Position numbers and translations under genes: made by a program | Assembly (NCBI GenBank): GCA_021741145.1 | Contig: JAIOYK010000026.1 | Coordinates: 1-64,000, forward strand | Length of the DNA stretch: 64,000 nucleotides | Reading direction: 5' to 3' | DNA from: Rhodospirillum sp. | GTDB lineage: Bacteria; Pseudomonadota; Alphaproteobacteria; Rhodospirillales; Rhodospirillaceae | The notes under the pieces: model-generated | What the model was told of the DNA's origin: nothing | What the model saw: the letters and a program-made list of their open reading frames with translations, nothing else | The model's database searches: none | Shown: one piece after another, positions 52,217-60,631 of the stretch | Layout of the letters: each line of letters opens with the position of its first letter | Numbering within the stretch: the first letter of the stretch is position 1

Positions 52217-52262
52217 TGTCGGCTTTTCGACAATCAGGACCATTTTTGTCCGAAATAGAACA
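52217..52262. promoter_or_regulatory. Two NifA activator sites for the ferredoxin gene
   Basis: TGTCGGCTTTTCGACA (52217-52232) and TGTCCGAAATAGAACA (52247-52262) both fit TGT-N10-ACA, spaced 30 bases start to start. They are 150-195 bases from the -24 element. Between them and the promoter is an inverted repeat (CAAACTCCC 52102-52110, GGGAGTTTG 52147-52155). Confidence 0.82.
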
Positions 52263-52444
52263 GGCCGCCGACGGAAATGCGCCGCTTTCGCCCGACCCGC
52301 TTCTTGCCGAGGTTCCGGCACCAACCGACCCGATTCGCGTTCCTTGCATGACACCCATGCATGATCGATATTTTAAACTCCATTCGAGCAATTGGTTTCG
52401 ACCTCCTATTTAGGCGGTTTGCATGGGGGAAATGCCTTGATTTT

Positions 52445-52485
52445 GTGCGCCGCCTTCGCAGGCGCACCCAAAAATGACATTTTTG
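52445..52485. promoter_or_regulatory. Paired palindromes upstream of the polyamine transporter
   Basis: A stem GTGCGCC/GGCGCAC (52445-52451 and 52461-52467) is followed at once by CAAAAATG-A-CATTTTTG (52469-52485), perfect in its eight-base arms. They lie 100-140 bases before the potA start. They may be operators or a leader structure; the rest of the 599-base spacer (51988-52586) has no supported gene. Confidence 0.5.
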
Positions 52486-52586
52486 TGCATCCACTCTTGT
52501 CGATTTTTTTAAACGTGCCATTGTCCGTTCCCAAGAGGGCGCCGGGTGGGCGTCAAGACGAACCTCTTGGGTAAGGACAAGCATGG

Positions 52587-53696
52587 ATGGGTGCGACGGA
52601 ACCTCTGGTCCGGTTCAAGGACGTTCGAAAGACCTATGACGGCGATACCCTGGTTGTGAAAAACCTGAACCTGGATATCGGAGATGGCGAATTCCTCACC
52701 ATGCTGGGTCCCTCGGGGTCGGGCAAGACGACCTCCTTGATGATGCTTGCCGGGTTTGAAGTCCCGACCCATGGGGAAATCCTGTTGGCTGGCGCCTCCC
52801 TGAAGAACACTCCACCCCACAAGCGCGACATCGGCATGGTGTTCCAAAACTATGCCCTCTTTCCCCATATGACCGTCGCCGAGAACGTGGCTTTCCCCCT
52901 GTCGGTGCGCGGCATCGGGAAAAGCGAGCGGGAAGAGCGCGCCGAAAAGGCCCTGGACATGGTCCGCCTGGGTGGCCTGGGCGCCCGGCGCCCGGCCCAG
53001 CTTTCCGGTGGCCAGCAGCAGCGCGTCGCGCTGGCCCGGGCCCTGGTTTTCGAACCCCGTCTGGTGCTGATGGACGAGCCCCTGGGCGCCCTGGACAAGC
53101 AGTTGCGCGAACACATGCAGATCGAAATCAAGCACCTGCATGACCGCCTGGGAATCACCGTGGTCTACGTGACCCACGACCAGTCCGAGGCGCTGACCAT
53201 GTCCGACCGGGTGGCCGTGTTCAACGACGGGATCATCCAACAGCTCGACAGCCCCCGGGACCTTTACGAAAGTCCGAACAACAGCTTCGTCGCCCAGTTC
53301 ATCGGCGAGAACAATATCCTCAACGGCACCGTGGAGAGCCTCGACGAAGGCTTCGCCGGGGTCCGCCTGGATGGGGGCGGCCATGTCCGCGCCCGGGCCG
53401 TCAACGTTGGGGGTGTTGGGGCCCGCACCTCGCTGTCCTTCCGACCGGAGAAGGTCCATATCGAGGGCATCGGCGCCGATCACGAGAACTACCTGCCCGC
53501 CCTGGTGGAGGAAACCATCTACCACGGCGACCACATGCGGGTCCGGGCCAAGGTCGACGGCAACGAGGATTTCACCGTGAAGATGCGGTACCGGTCCGGT
53601 CGCGAGGAACCCAAGGCCGGAGACGATCTGTTCGTCGCCTTCGCCGCGGAGGATTGCCTCGCCCTGGATCCGGTCGCACCCACGACCACGGCCTGA
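52587..53696 (+). CDS. Polyamine ABC transporter ATPase (PotA type)
   Basis: PotA drives spermidine/putrescine uptake. The 369-aa protein has GPSGSGKTT (Walker A), [50 protein letters not shown] and VVYVTHDQSEALTMSDR, and a C-terminal TOBE-type domain (about 280-365) involved in regulation. All family marks are present. ATG at 52587; an out-of-frame ATG lies at 52583. It is followed by the binding protein (133 bases), PotB-like and PotC-like permeases, so the importer is complete. Confidence 0.95.
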   Translation: MGATEPLVRFKDVRKTYDGDTLVVKNLNLDIGDGEFLTMLGPSGSGKTTSLMMLAGFEVPTHGEILLAGASLKNTPPHKRDIGMVFQNYALFPHMTVAENVAFPLSVRGIGKSEREERAEKALDMVRLGGLGARRPAQLSGGQQQRVALARALVFEPRLVLMDEPLGALDKQLREHMQIEIKHLHDRLGITVVYVTHDQSEALTMSDRVAVFNDGIIQQLDSPRDLYESPNNSFVAQFIGENNILNGTVESLDEGFAGVRLDGGGHVRARAVNVGGVGARTSLSFRPEKVHIEGIGADHENYLPALVEETIYHGDHMRVRAKVDGNEDFTVKMRYRSGREEPKAGDDLFVAFAAEDCLALDPVAPTTTA

Positions 53697-53829
53697 TGCC
53701 CACGGCCTGATACCCGCGGATCGAAGCCGGTCCCGTTTCAAGCTTTTCCGAGCGACCCATCCCCCGGGACCCGGCCTCGCTCTCCTCTGGTCCCAAGCAG
53801 ACCTCATCTATCAAGGGAGTCCATAGACC

Positions 53830-54882
53830 ATGACCATTCTGTCCCGCCTGCTCACCGGATCCGCGCTGGCGCTTTGCGCCGTCGCGGCCGCGTCTTCGGC
53901 CCAGGCCCGTGATCTGACCGTCGTGTCCTGGGGCGGCGCTTACCAGGACGCCCAGAAGGCCGTCTATTTCGAGCCGTTCATGAAAGAGACCGGCGTCAAG
54001 ATGCTCGACGAGTCCTGGGACGGCGGCATCGGTGTGCTGCGCGCCAAGGTCGAGGGCGGCGCATCCACCTGGGACGTGGTTCAGGTGGAAAGCGAGGAGC
54101 TGGCCCTGGGCTGCGAGGAAGGCCTGTTCGAGGTTCTGGACTTCACCAAGATTGGCGGAACGGACGCCTATATGAAGGAAGCCGTGAACGAATGCGGTGT
54201 GGGCGCCATCGTCTACAACTTCGTCCTTGGCTACGACAAGGACAAGCTGTCTGAAGCCCCGACCGGTTGGGCCGACTTCTTCGACAGCATGAAATACCCC
54301 GGCAAGCGCGCGCTGCGCGCCGGTCCCAAGACCACCCTGGAAATCGCCCTGATCGCCGATGGCGTGGCGCCCTCCAAGGTCTACGAGGTCCTGGCCACCG
54401 ACGAGGGCGTGGACCGGGCCTTCAAGAAGCTCGACACCATCAAGAGCGACCTGGTGTTCTGGAAGGCGGGCGCCCAACCGCCGCAGCTTCTGGCCTCCGG
54501 CGAGGTGGTGATGACCTCCGTCTATAACGGCCGCGTGGACGCCGCCAACCGCAATGACGGCCGGAACTTCGGCATCGTCTGGGACGGCAGCCTGTTCACC
54601 ATCGACAGCTGGGTGATCCTGGCCGGGTCCGAGAACATGGCCGACGCCTATAAGTTCCTGGACTACGTCGGCAAGCCCGAGGTCGAGGCCCGACTGCCCG
54701 TCGAGATCGCCTATGGCGTGCCCGCCAAGGGGGCCAACGCCCTGATCGATCCGGCCCGGGTCAAGGATCTGCCGACGGCCGACGAGAACATCGCCAACGC
54801 CCGGGAAATCTCCACCGAGTTCTGGCTGGAGAACATCGACCGCCTGACCGAGCGCTTCAACAAGTGGGCCGCCGTCAACTAA
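53830..54882 (+). CDS. Polyamine-type periplasmic binding protein (PotD/PotF family)
   Basis: The solute-binding subunit of the polyamine importer. The 350-aa protein has a signal peptide (ALALCAVAAASSAQA, cut near residue 26), DLTVVSWGGAYQDAQKAVYFEPF as at the start of SBP_bac_8-type binding proteins, and STWDVVQVESEELALGCEEG. The start SWGGAYQDAQ is closer to the alphaproteobacterial polyamine/opine-like binding-protein branch than to E. coli PotD, so the ligand may be a different diamine or an amino-acid amide. ATG at 53830. AAGGGAG lies upstream. Confidence 0.92.
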   Translation: MTILSRLLTGSALALCAVAAASSAQARDLTVVSWGGAYQDAQKAVYFEPFMKETGVKMLDESWDGGIGVLRAKVEGGASTWDVVQVESEELALGCEEGLFEVLDFTKIGGTDAYMKEAVNECGVGAIVYNFVLGYDKDKLSEAPTGWADFFDSMKYPGKRALRAGPKTTLEIALIADGVAPSKVYEVLATDEGVDRAFKKLDTIKSDLVFWKAGAQPPQLLASGEVVMTSVYNGRVDAANRNDGRNFGIVWDGSLFTIDSWVILAGSENMADAYKFLDYVGKPEVEARLPVEIAYGVPAKGANALIDPARVKDLPTADENIANAREISTEFWLENIDRLTERFNKWAAVN

Positions 54883-55041
54883 GGCGAACCGACCAAGAAT
54901 GGACGCGTGGCCCGCCAATCCTGGCCACGCGTCCCACTCGGGAGCGCCTCTCCGGAGGGGGGAATCATCTCTCTCTCTTCCCCTCCCCGGGGAGAGCCCC
55001 TTTGTTTTTTTCCCACGGATGACCGACAGGGCGGACCGACC

Positions 55042-56262
55042 ATGGATGATGGACTTTCCCTCAAGGTGAAACTGCGACGCGCCGAGCGCATGCGCCAATG
55101 GCGGGCTTTTGGGCTGATCGCCCCCATGTTGCTGTTCCTGGTGGTCATCTTCGTGGTGCCCATCGCCGACATGCTTCGCCGCTCCGTCCATGACGTGGAC
55201 TTATCGGAGGTCTGGCCCCGAACCACCCAGGCCATCGGCGCGTGGACCGACCGGACCCAGGCGCCGGACGAACCGATCTTCGCCGCCCTGGCCCAGGACA
55301 TCCGGGATTCCCAGGCCAACCGGACGCTGGCCACCGCCGCCCGGCGCCTGAACTACGATTTCTCCGGATCCCGGAGCCTGATCTTCGGCACCGCCCGTGC
55401 CCTACCCGAGGACGCCCCCTCCTGGAAAGCCGCGGTCCTGGAGGCCAACGACACATGGGCCAGCCCGGAAATCTGGGCGGCCATCGACCGGGCGAGCGGC
55501 CCGATCACGGCCTTTTTCCTCCTCCAGGCCCTGGACCTGGAGCGGGACCCCATGGGTAACCTGCGCGCCGCGCCGGAGGATGAGTCCATTTACCTGGACG
55601 TTCTGGCCCGCACCTTCGGGGTCAGCCTGTCGGTGACCCTGCTCTGTCTGGCCTTGGGCTTTCCCGTCGCCTACCTGCTGGCCACCCTGCCGCCCAGCAA
55701 GGCCAACCCCCTGATGATCCTGGTGTTGCTGCCCTTCTGGACCTCCCTTCTGGTGCGCACCGCGGCCTGGATCGTCCTTCTCCAGGACCAAGGATTGGTC
55801 AATGGCGCCCTGCAATGGATGGGGATCATCGAGCACCCCATCCGCCTGATTTTCAACCGGGCGGGCGTTCTGATCGCCATGACACACGTCCTTCTGCCCT
55901 TCATGATCCTGCCGCTCTATTCGGTGATGAAGGGAATCCCGCCGGTCTACATGCGCGCGGCCCGGTCCCTGGGGGCGCCGCCGACCGTGGCCTTTCTGAG
56001 GATCTACCTGCCCCAAACCCTGCCGGGCATCGCCGCGGGCACCCTGCTGACCTTTATCATCGCCCTTGGGTACTACATCACCCCGGCCCTGATTGGTGGC
56101 GCCGCCGACCAGATGGTCAGCTATTTCATCGCCTTCTACACCTCCGACACGGTCAACTGGGGCATGGCCTCGGCGCTCGGCACGGTCCTGCTGACAGCGA
56201 CGTTGATCCTCTACACCATCTACAACCGGCTGATCGGCGCCGACCAAGTGAAACTCGGCTAG
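55042..56262 (+). CDS. Polyamine ABC transporter permease 1 (PotB type) with long insert
   Basis: This is a PotB-type permease of 406 aa, about 120 longer than typical (280-290). Helix 1 is at residues 22-43. Residues about 50-185 form a polar, Ala/Arg-rich segment predicted to be periplasmic, then the normal core starts with TFGVSLSVTLLCLALGFPVAYLL and includes the docking loop RAARSLGAPPTVAFLRIYLP. The insert has no cysteine and is helical in composition (AALAQDIRDSQANRTLATAARR). Such inserts occur in other PotB-like proteins; its role is unknown. ATG at 55042. It precedes the PotC-like permease by 16 bases. Confidence 0.92.
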   Translation: MDDGLSLKVKLRRAERMRQWRAFGLIAPMLLFLVVIFVVPIADMLRRSVHDVDLSEVWPRTTQAIGAWTDRTQAPDEPIFAALAQDIRDSQANRTLATAARRLNYDFSGSRSLIFGTARALPEDAPSWKAAVLEANDTWASPEIWAAIDRASGPITAFFLLQALDLERDPMGNLRAAPEDESIYLDVLARTFGVSLSVTLLCLALGFPVAYLLATLPPSKANPLMILVLLPFWTSLLVRTAAWIVLLQDQGLVNGALQWMGIIEHPIRLIFNRAGVLIAMTHVLLPFMILPLYSVMKGIPPVYMRAARSLGAPPTVAFLRIYLPQTLPGIAAGTLLTFIIALGYYITPALIGGAADQMVSYFIAFYTSDTVNWGMASALGTVLLTATLILYTIYNRLIGADQVKLG

Positions 56263-56278
56263 GAAGGGAGACCGAACC

Positions 56279-57106
56279 ATGCGCTCCGCCCACAACCGCA
56301 CGACCGAGGAATGGATCTGGCTGGTCGTCCTTTGGGTCTCCGCCTGCGGCGTCCTGTTTTTCCTGATGGCCCCGATCCTGGCCATTATCCCCCTGTCCTT
56401 CAATGAGGGGCAGTTCCTGACCTATCCCCTTTCGGGCTTTTCCCTACGCTGGTACGAAGACTTTTTCACCGATGAGTCCTGGATCCGCGCCCTGAAAAAC
56501 AGCGTGATCATCGGCGTCGCCTCGACCCTGTTGGCCACGGTGCTGGGCACGCTGGCCTCCCTGGGGCTGATCAAGGCCACTTTCCGGGGCAAGGGATTCC
56601 TGATGGCGCTCCTGCTGTCGCCCATGATCGTGCCCCTGGTCATCACCGCCGTCGGCTTCTACCTGTTCTTCGCCCCCTATGGCCTGACCGCCAGCTATAC
56701 GGGCCTGATCCTGGCCCATACCGCCCTGGCCTCGCCCTTCGTGGTGATCGCGGTCAGCGCCACCCTGCAAGGCTTCGACATGAACCTCGCCCGGGCCGCG
56801 GCCGGTCTGGGCGCCGATCCGGTGACCGTCTTCCGCCGGGTCATGCTGCCCCTGATCGCCCCGGGCGTGGCCTCTGGCGCGCTGTTCGCCTTCGCCACCT
56901 CCTTCGACGAGGTGGTGGTGGTCCTGCTCGTCGCCGGGCCGGAACAACGCACCCTCCCCCGGGAAATGTTCAGCGGTATCCGCGAGAACATCAGTCCGAC
57001 GATTACCGCGGTGGCGACCATCCTGATTGTCTTCTCGACGCTCCTGTTGGTCTCGCTGGAAGTGCTACGGCGGCGGAATGAGCGGATGCGGGGGATCCGA
57101 GGGTAA
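56279..57106 (+). CDS. Polyamine ABC transporter permease 2 (PotC type)
   Basis: The second permease of the importer, 275 aa with six helices. It has SFNEGQFLTYPLSGFSLRWYEDFF-type opening (residues 40-63, a PotC hallmark), then SVIIGVASTLLATVLGTLASLGL, and the docking loop RAAAGLGADPVTVFRRVMLP. AAGGGAG precedes the ATG at 56279. The C-terminus is basic. It is the last gene of the operon; a 9-bp hairpin follows at 57138-57158. Confidence 0.94.
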   Translation: MRSAHNRTTEEWIWLVVLWVSACGVLFFLMAPILAIIPLSFNEGQFLTYPLSGFSLRWYEDFFTDESWIRALKNSVIIGVASTLLATVLGTLASLGLIKATFRGKGFLMALLLSPMIVPLVITAVGFYLFFAPYGLTASYTGLILAHTALASPFVVIAVSATLQGFDMNLARAAAGLGADPVTVFRRVMLPLIAPGVASGALFAFATSFDEVVVVLLVAGPEQRTLPREMFSGIRENISPTITAVATILIVFSTLLLVSLEVLRRRNERMRGIRG

Positions 57107-57137
57107 AACCAAGGCTGGGCTAGCACCCAGACCCGCT

Positions 57138-57158
57138 CGGGGAGGCTGGGCCTCCCCG
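57138..57158 (+). terminator. Hairpin after the polyamine transporter operon
   Basis: CGGGGAGGC (57138-57146) pairs with GCCTCCCCG (57150-57158) around TGG. A poor T-run follows (CCCCTTCTAAAAG). It is a likely terminator and resembles the hairpins of the 11-kb spacer. Confidence 0.6.
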
Positions 57159-57202
57159 AACCCCTTCTAAAAGCTACGAAAAAATCAGATCCCGTCCTTT
57201 TT

Positions 57203-57325
57203 GTCATCCCCGTGAAAACGGGGATCCAGGGTGGGAACAGGTGATGGAAGCGTTCGACGCGACAGGCGCGCATTTCACCCATGACATCGAAACAAACCCT
57301 AGATTCCCGCGTGCGCGGGAGTAAT
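57203..57325. repeat. Second, inverted copy of the 4.7-kb intergenic element
   Basis: GTCATCCCCGTGAAAACGGG begins an exact 30-base match (57203-57232) to the reverse complement of 4788-4817. The far end, ATTCCCGCGTGCGCGGGAGT (57303-57322), corresponds to the other terminus, imperfectly. The interior has diverged. The 443-base gap 57107-57549 contains no gene I can support; its right part is AT-rich. Confidence 0.8.
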
Positions 57326-57549
57326 AAACAAAAAAATACGTTTCCTAATTTCAGGAAGCAATAGAAATATTACATCCCCTAGCGTCATTCCAAGAAATGA
57401 CGGTAAAAATCCATCTTCTTCATCCTAGTAGAACTCTATGTGAAACGTTGAAACCACTCCTCCGTACTCATTCCTCTCTAAATGAGTGGAAATAATAAAA
57501 ATGAAATTTAGTCGATTTTATCAGGTTTCATCTTGACCAGAAGAATGCA

Positions 57550-58233
57550 CTAGAAGCCTTGGTAGACAATATAACTGATCTTATTTTCGCCCATCTCGGT
57601 CACCGCTATGGAGACGTTCCTGAAGTCAATGTGTCCGAGGGTTTTCGGATCGACTTCATAGACCAAATCCTGGGTGAAAGCCGGGCGAGCCAAGTCGTTC
57701 ACATACTCTCGGTAAGTCACCCGCAGTTCGGAAGCCACACGTCCCTGGTAGATGAGTTCCTTACGAAATCCCCCGCCCGACAAGTCGTATTTATCGACAT
57801 TATAGGCCAGGGATGGGACCTCGAAATCGATAGATTCCAATGTAGCCTCGACCCAATAGCGGTCGAATTTTTGATCATTGTTGTCGTCGAAGAAGCAAAT
57901 GCCCCGTTGTTCACCAAGATTGAAATAGACATTCGTTGTCGTGCAGTAAGCCTGCTTATCCCCAACTTTCGCTGGAATCAAAACCGTCCCCTGGGGAGCG
58001 TTTACCCGCGCAAAACCAATCGTTTCGGACACGCCGTCCACCAGAACGGCTCGCGTCGCCGCAGTGTAGGAATATTCCTGGAAGATCGTATCCCCCACCC
58101 GCGCGGTTGCCTCTAGGCCCAACTCAGGCTTCAGACCAGTTTCACGGACGGTCGCCGCCCGATCAACCCTGGCGGTTCCAGAACAACCCCCGATGGCAAA
58201 AACCGCAGCCATTACACCGGAAACCAACCACAT
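57550..58233 (-). CDS. Uncharacterised lipoprotein
   Basis: The 227-aa product has a lipoprotein signal: MWLVSGVMAAVFAIGGC, with a lipobox IGGC. The mature part is beta-rich (GDTIFQEYSYTAATRAVL, GYARVNAPQ-like GFARVNAPQGTVLIPA, ELRVTYREYVNDLARPAFTQ, HIDFRNVSIAVTEMGENKISYIV) and has an acidic stretch FDDNNDQKFDRYWVE that looks like a calcium-binding loop. Family not recognised. A longer frame to 58323 is possible but the lipobox supports 58233. It sits between the polyamine transporter and the PuuR-like regulator on the opposite strand from the transporter. Function unknown. Confidence 0.75.
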   Translation of the reverse strand: MWLVSGVMAAVFAIGGCSGTARVDRAATVRETGLKPELGLEATARVGDTIFQEYSYTAATRAVLVDGVSETIGFARVNAPQGTVLIPAKVGDKQAYCTTTNVYFNLGEQRGICFFDDNNDQKFDRYWVEATLESIDFEVPSLAYNVDKYDLSGGGFRKELIYQGRVASELRVTYREYVNDLARPAFTQDLVYEVDPKTLGHIDFRNVSIAVTEMGENKISYIVYQGF

Positions 58234-58338
58234 CTTTTCACAAGCCACCGGTCCACTCCCCCAAGAGAGCCACATACCCGTCGACAGTATCCCAGGGCTA
58301 CGCCCGCAGTCCATAAGGAACAACTAGGACTATCTCCC

Positions 58339-58905
58339 TTACAAATACGGCGGCGTACAGGCTGAGATCAGCACGCAAGGTTCGTCGAAGGGGTTCCGAA
58401 AGCGGTGCGGGCGGCGGCTGTCGAAGAGGTAGGCATCCCCCGGACCCAGGATGTGGCGCTCATCTTCCACCGTCAGTTCCATGCGTCCGGAAATGATAAT
58501 TCCCCCCTCCTCGGACTCGTGTTGAAGCAGGGTGCGCCCCGTGTCGGCGCCCGGGTCGTAGGTCTCGTGCAGGATCTGGAGGCCATGCTGGCGCGCGTCG
58601 CCCACCTGACGGAAGGCGATGGCCCCCTTGCTCTTGCGTTGAAGCTCGTGGGTGATCTCCGTCAGGTCCTCGGACCGGAAAACAATGCGATCCGGAGGGG
58701 GCATCTCCTGGCTGAAAAACTCCTGCAGCGACATGGGAATGCCCTGCAGCACCTTGCGAAGCGACGCCACCGAGGGGCTGCTGTGGTTCTGTTCGATCAG
58801 GGAAATGGTGCCGTTGGTCACCCCGGCCCGGCGCGCCAACTCCCGCTGGGACAGGCCATTGGCCTCGCGGATCGACCGAAGGCGCGCCCCCACATCCACA
58901 TCCAT
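58339..58905 (-). CDS. PuuR-like transcriptional regulator (XRE plus cupin)
   Basis: PuuR-type proteins repress polyamine catabolic genes. The 188-aa protein has an N-terminal XRE helix-turn-helix (ARLRSIREANGLSQRELARRAGVTNGTISLIEQ region, residues 7-39) and a C-terminal cupin domain (GRTLLQHESEEGGIIISGRM, ILGPGDAYLFDSRRPHRFRN). ATG at 58905 has GGGAG nine bases upstream; an ATG at 58920 is the alternative. It is divergent from gabD by 224 bases, with an inverted repeat in the spacer. Confidence 0.93.
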   Translation of the reverse strand: MDVDVGARLRSIREANGLSQRELARRAGVTNGTISLIEQNHSSPSVASLRKVLQGIPMSLQEFFSQEMPPPDRIVFRSEDLTEITHELQRKSKGAIAFRQVGDARQHGLQILHETYDPGADTGRTLLQHESEEGGIIISGRMELTVEDERHILGPGDAYLFDSRRPHRFRNPFDEPCVLISACTPPYL

Positions 58906-58986
58906 TCGTTCGGCTCCCATACACCCACGCGCGGGCTGTTTAGTTGTTTAGGATTTTAGATCACCCATGCACCAAGGCCAACCTCC

Positions 58987-59013
58987 TTAAACGCATTTCC
59001 CCCTTCCGTTTAA
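58987..59013. promoter_or_regulatory. Inverted repeat between PuuR-like and gabD genes
   Basis: TTAAACG (58987-58993) and CGTTTAA (59007-59013) flank a 13-base C-rich centre in the divergent spacer. ATTTTAGA-like repeats occur on both sides (58952-58960 and 59047-59055). It is a plausible operator for the regulator; exact binding sites cannot be told. Confidence 0.45.
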
Positions 59014-59129
59014 AATCATGGCACAGTCATCGGTGATATTGTTTATAATTTTAGACGGCTGTATGGTTTTGTCGAACAGAGGGTCAGCCCGGCCCTTTCC
59101 CCTACCGTCCCATGGGAGTGCCCCCCACG

Positions 59130-60596
59130 ATGCCCACCCTCTCCGACCCCGGTTTGCTCAAGACCCAGGCTTTCATTGGCGGCGCCTGGACCGACGCCGA
59201 TGACGGCGCCACCTTCCCCGTGACCAACCCGGCCAATGGAGAGGAGATCGCCCAGGTCCCCGACATGGGCGCCCAGGAAACCCACCGGGCCATCCGCGAC
59301 GCCGATGCCGCCATGACCGCCTGGAAAGCCCGCATCGCCAAGGACCGGGCTGGCGTTCTGCGCCGTTGGCATGACCTGATCCTCGCGGCCAAGGAAGACT
59401 TGGCGGTCCTGATGACCGCCGAGCAGGGCAAGCCCCTCGCCGAGGCCCGGGGTGAAGTGGCCTATGGCGCCAGCTTCATCGAGTGGTTCGCCGAGGAAGG
59501 CAAGCGCATGTATGGGGAGGTCATCCCCGCCCACGGCACGGACAAGCGCCTGCTGGTCCTGCGCCAGCCCATCGGCGTGGTCGCGGCCATCACCCCCTGG
59601 AACTTCCCCATGGCCATGATCACCCGCAAGGTCTCCCCGGCCCTGGCCGCGGGCTGCGCCGTGGTGGTCAAGCCCGGCGAGGACACTCCCCTCTCGGCCC
59701 TGGCCCTGGCCGAACTGGCTGTCCGGGCGGGCATGCCCGCGGGACTGTTCAATGTGGTGACCTGTTCCAAGCCCAAGGCACCAGAGGTCGGTGGCGCCCT
59801 GACATCCAGCCCCATCGTCCGCAAGCTCTCCTTCACCGGCTCCACGCCGGTGGGCAAGCTGCTGATGGCCCAATGCGCCGGAACCGTGAAAAAGGTTTCC
59901 CTGGAGCTGGGGGGCAACGCGCCCTTCATCGTCTTCGACGACGCCGACCTGGACGCCGCGGTCGAGGGCGCCCTGGCCTCCAAGTACCGCAACACCGGGC
60001 AGACCTGCGTCTGCGCCAACCGTCTGCTCGTCCAGGACGGGGTCTACGAGGCCTTCGCCGCCAAACTGGCCGAAGCGGTCAAAACCATGGCCGTCGGACC
60101 GGGCCTGGAGGGCGAAACCCAGCAGGGGCCATTGATCAACACCGCGGCCCTGGAGAAGGTCGACGCCCTGGTCCAGGACGCCCTGTCCAAGGGCGCCACC
60201 GCGACCCTGGGCGGCAAGCCCCATGCCCTGGGCGGAACCTTCTACGAGCCCACCATCCTGACCGGAGTCACCCCGGCCATGCGGGTGGCCAACGAGGAGA
60301 TCTTCGGTCCCGTCGCCCCCCTCTTCCGCTTCAAGACCGAGGAAGACGCCATTCACATGGCCAATGACACGCCCTTCGGCTTGGCCGCCTATTTCTACGC
60401 CCGCGACGTGGGCCGGGTCTGGCGGGTCGCCGAGGCCCTGGAATACGGCATCGTTGGCATCAACGAGGGCATCATCTCCACGGAATCCGCGCCCTTCGGC
60501 GGGGTCAAGGAATCCGGCATCGGGCGGGAGGGCTCCCGCCACGGCCTGGATGACTTCACCGAGATGAAATACCTCTGCCTCGGCGGCGTGAAATAA
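59130..60596 (+). CDS. gabD: NAD(P)-dependent succinate-semialdehyde dehydrogenase
   Basis: GabD oxidises succinate semialdehyde to succinate, ending the GABA pathway. The 488-aa protein has TPWNFPMAMITRKVSPALAAG, the GSTPVGKLLM nucleotide contact, LELGGNAPFIVFDDADLD with the glutamate, and the catalytic cysteine C293 in TGQTCVCANR, followed by PFGGVKESGIGREGS. All are aldehyde-dehydrogenase marks of the GabD branch. I start at ATG 59130 (GGGAG upstream); ATG 59112 would add six residues. The gene precedes gabT by 35 bases. Confidence 0.95.
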   Translation: MPTLSDPGLLKTQAFIGGAWTDADDGATFPVTNPANGEEIAQVPDMGAQETHRAIRDADAAMTAWKARIAKDRAGVLRRWHDLILAAKEDLAVLMTAEQGKPLAEARGEVAYGASFIEWFAEEGKRMYGEVIPAHGTDKRLLVLRQPIGVVAAITPWNFPMAMITRKVSPALAAGCAVVVKPGEDTPLSALALAELAVRAGMPAGLFNVVTCSKPKAPEVGGALTSSPIVRKLSFTGSTPVGKLLMAQCAGTVKKVSLELGGNAPFIVFDDADLDAAVEGALASKYRNTGQTCVCANRLLVQDGVYEAFAAKLAEAVKTMAVGPGLEGETQQGPLINTAALEKVDALVQDALSKGATATLGGKPHALGGTFYEPTILTGVTPAMRVANEEIFGPVAPLFRFKTEEDAIHMANDTPFGLAAYFYARDVGRVWRVAEALEYGIVGINEGIISTESAPFGGVKESGIGREGSRHGLDDFTEMKYLCLGGVK

Positions 60597-60631
60597 GCCG
60601 AGTCCCCCTCCTATCCAATGGATCGAACATC

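Noticed and set aside
58652-58951. Plus-strand frames opposite the PuuR-like gene
   Set aside because: Antisense shadows; the regulator has clear XRE and cupin domains.
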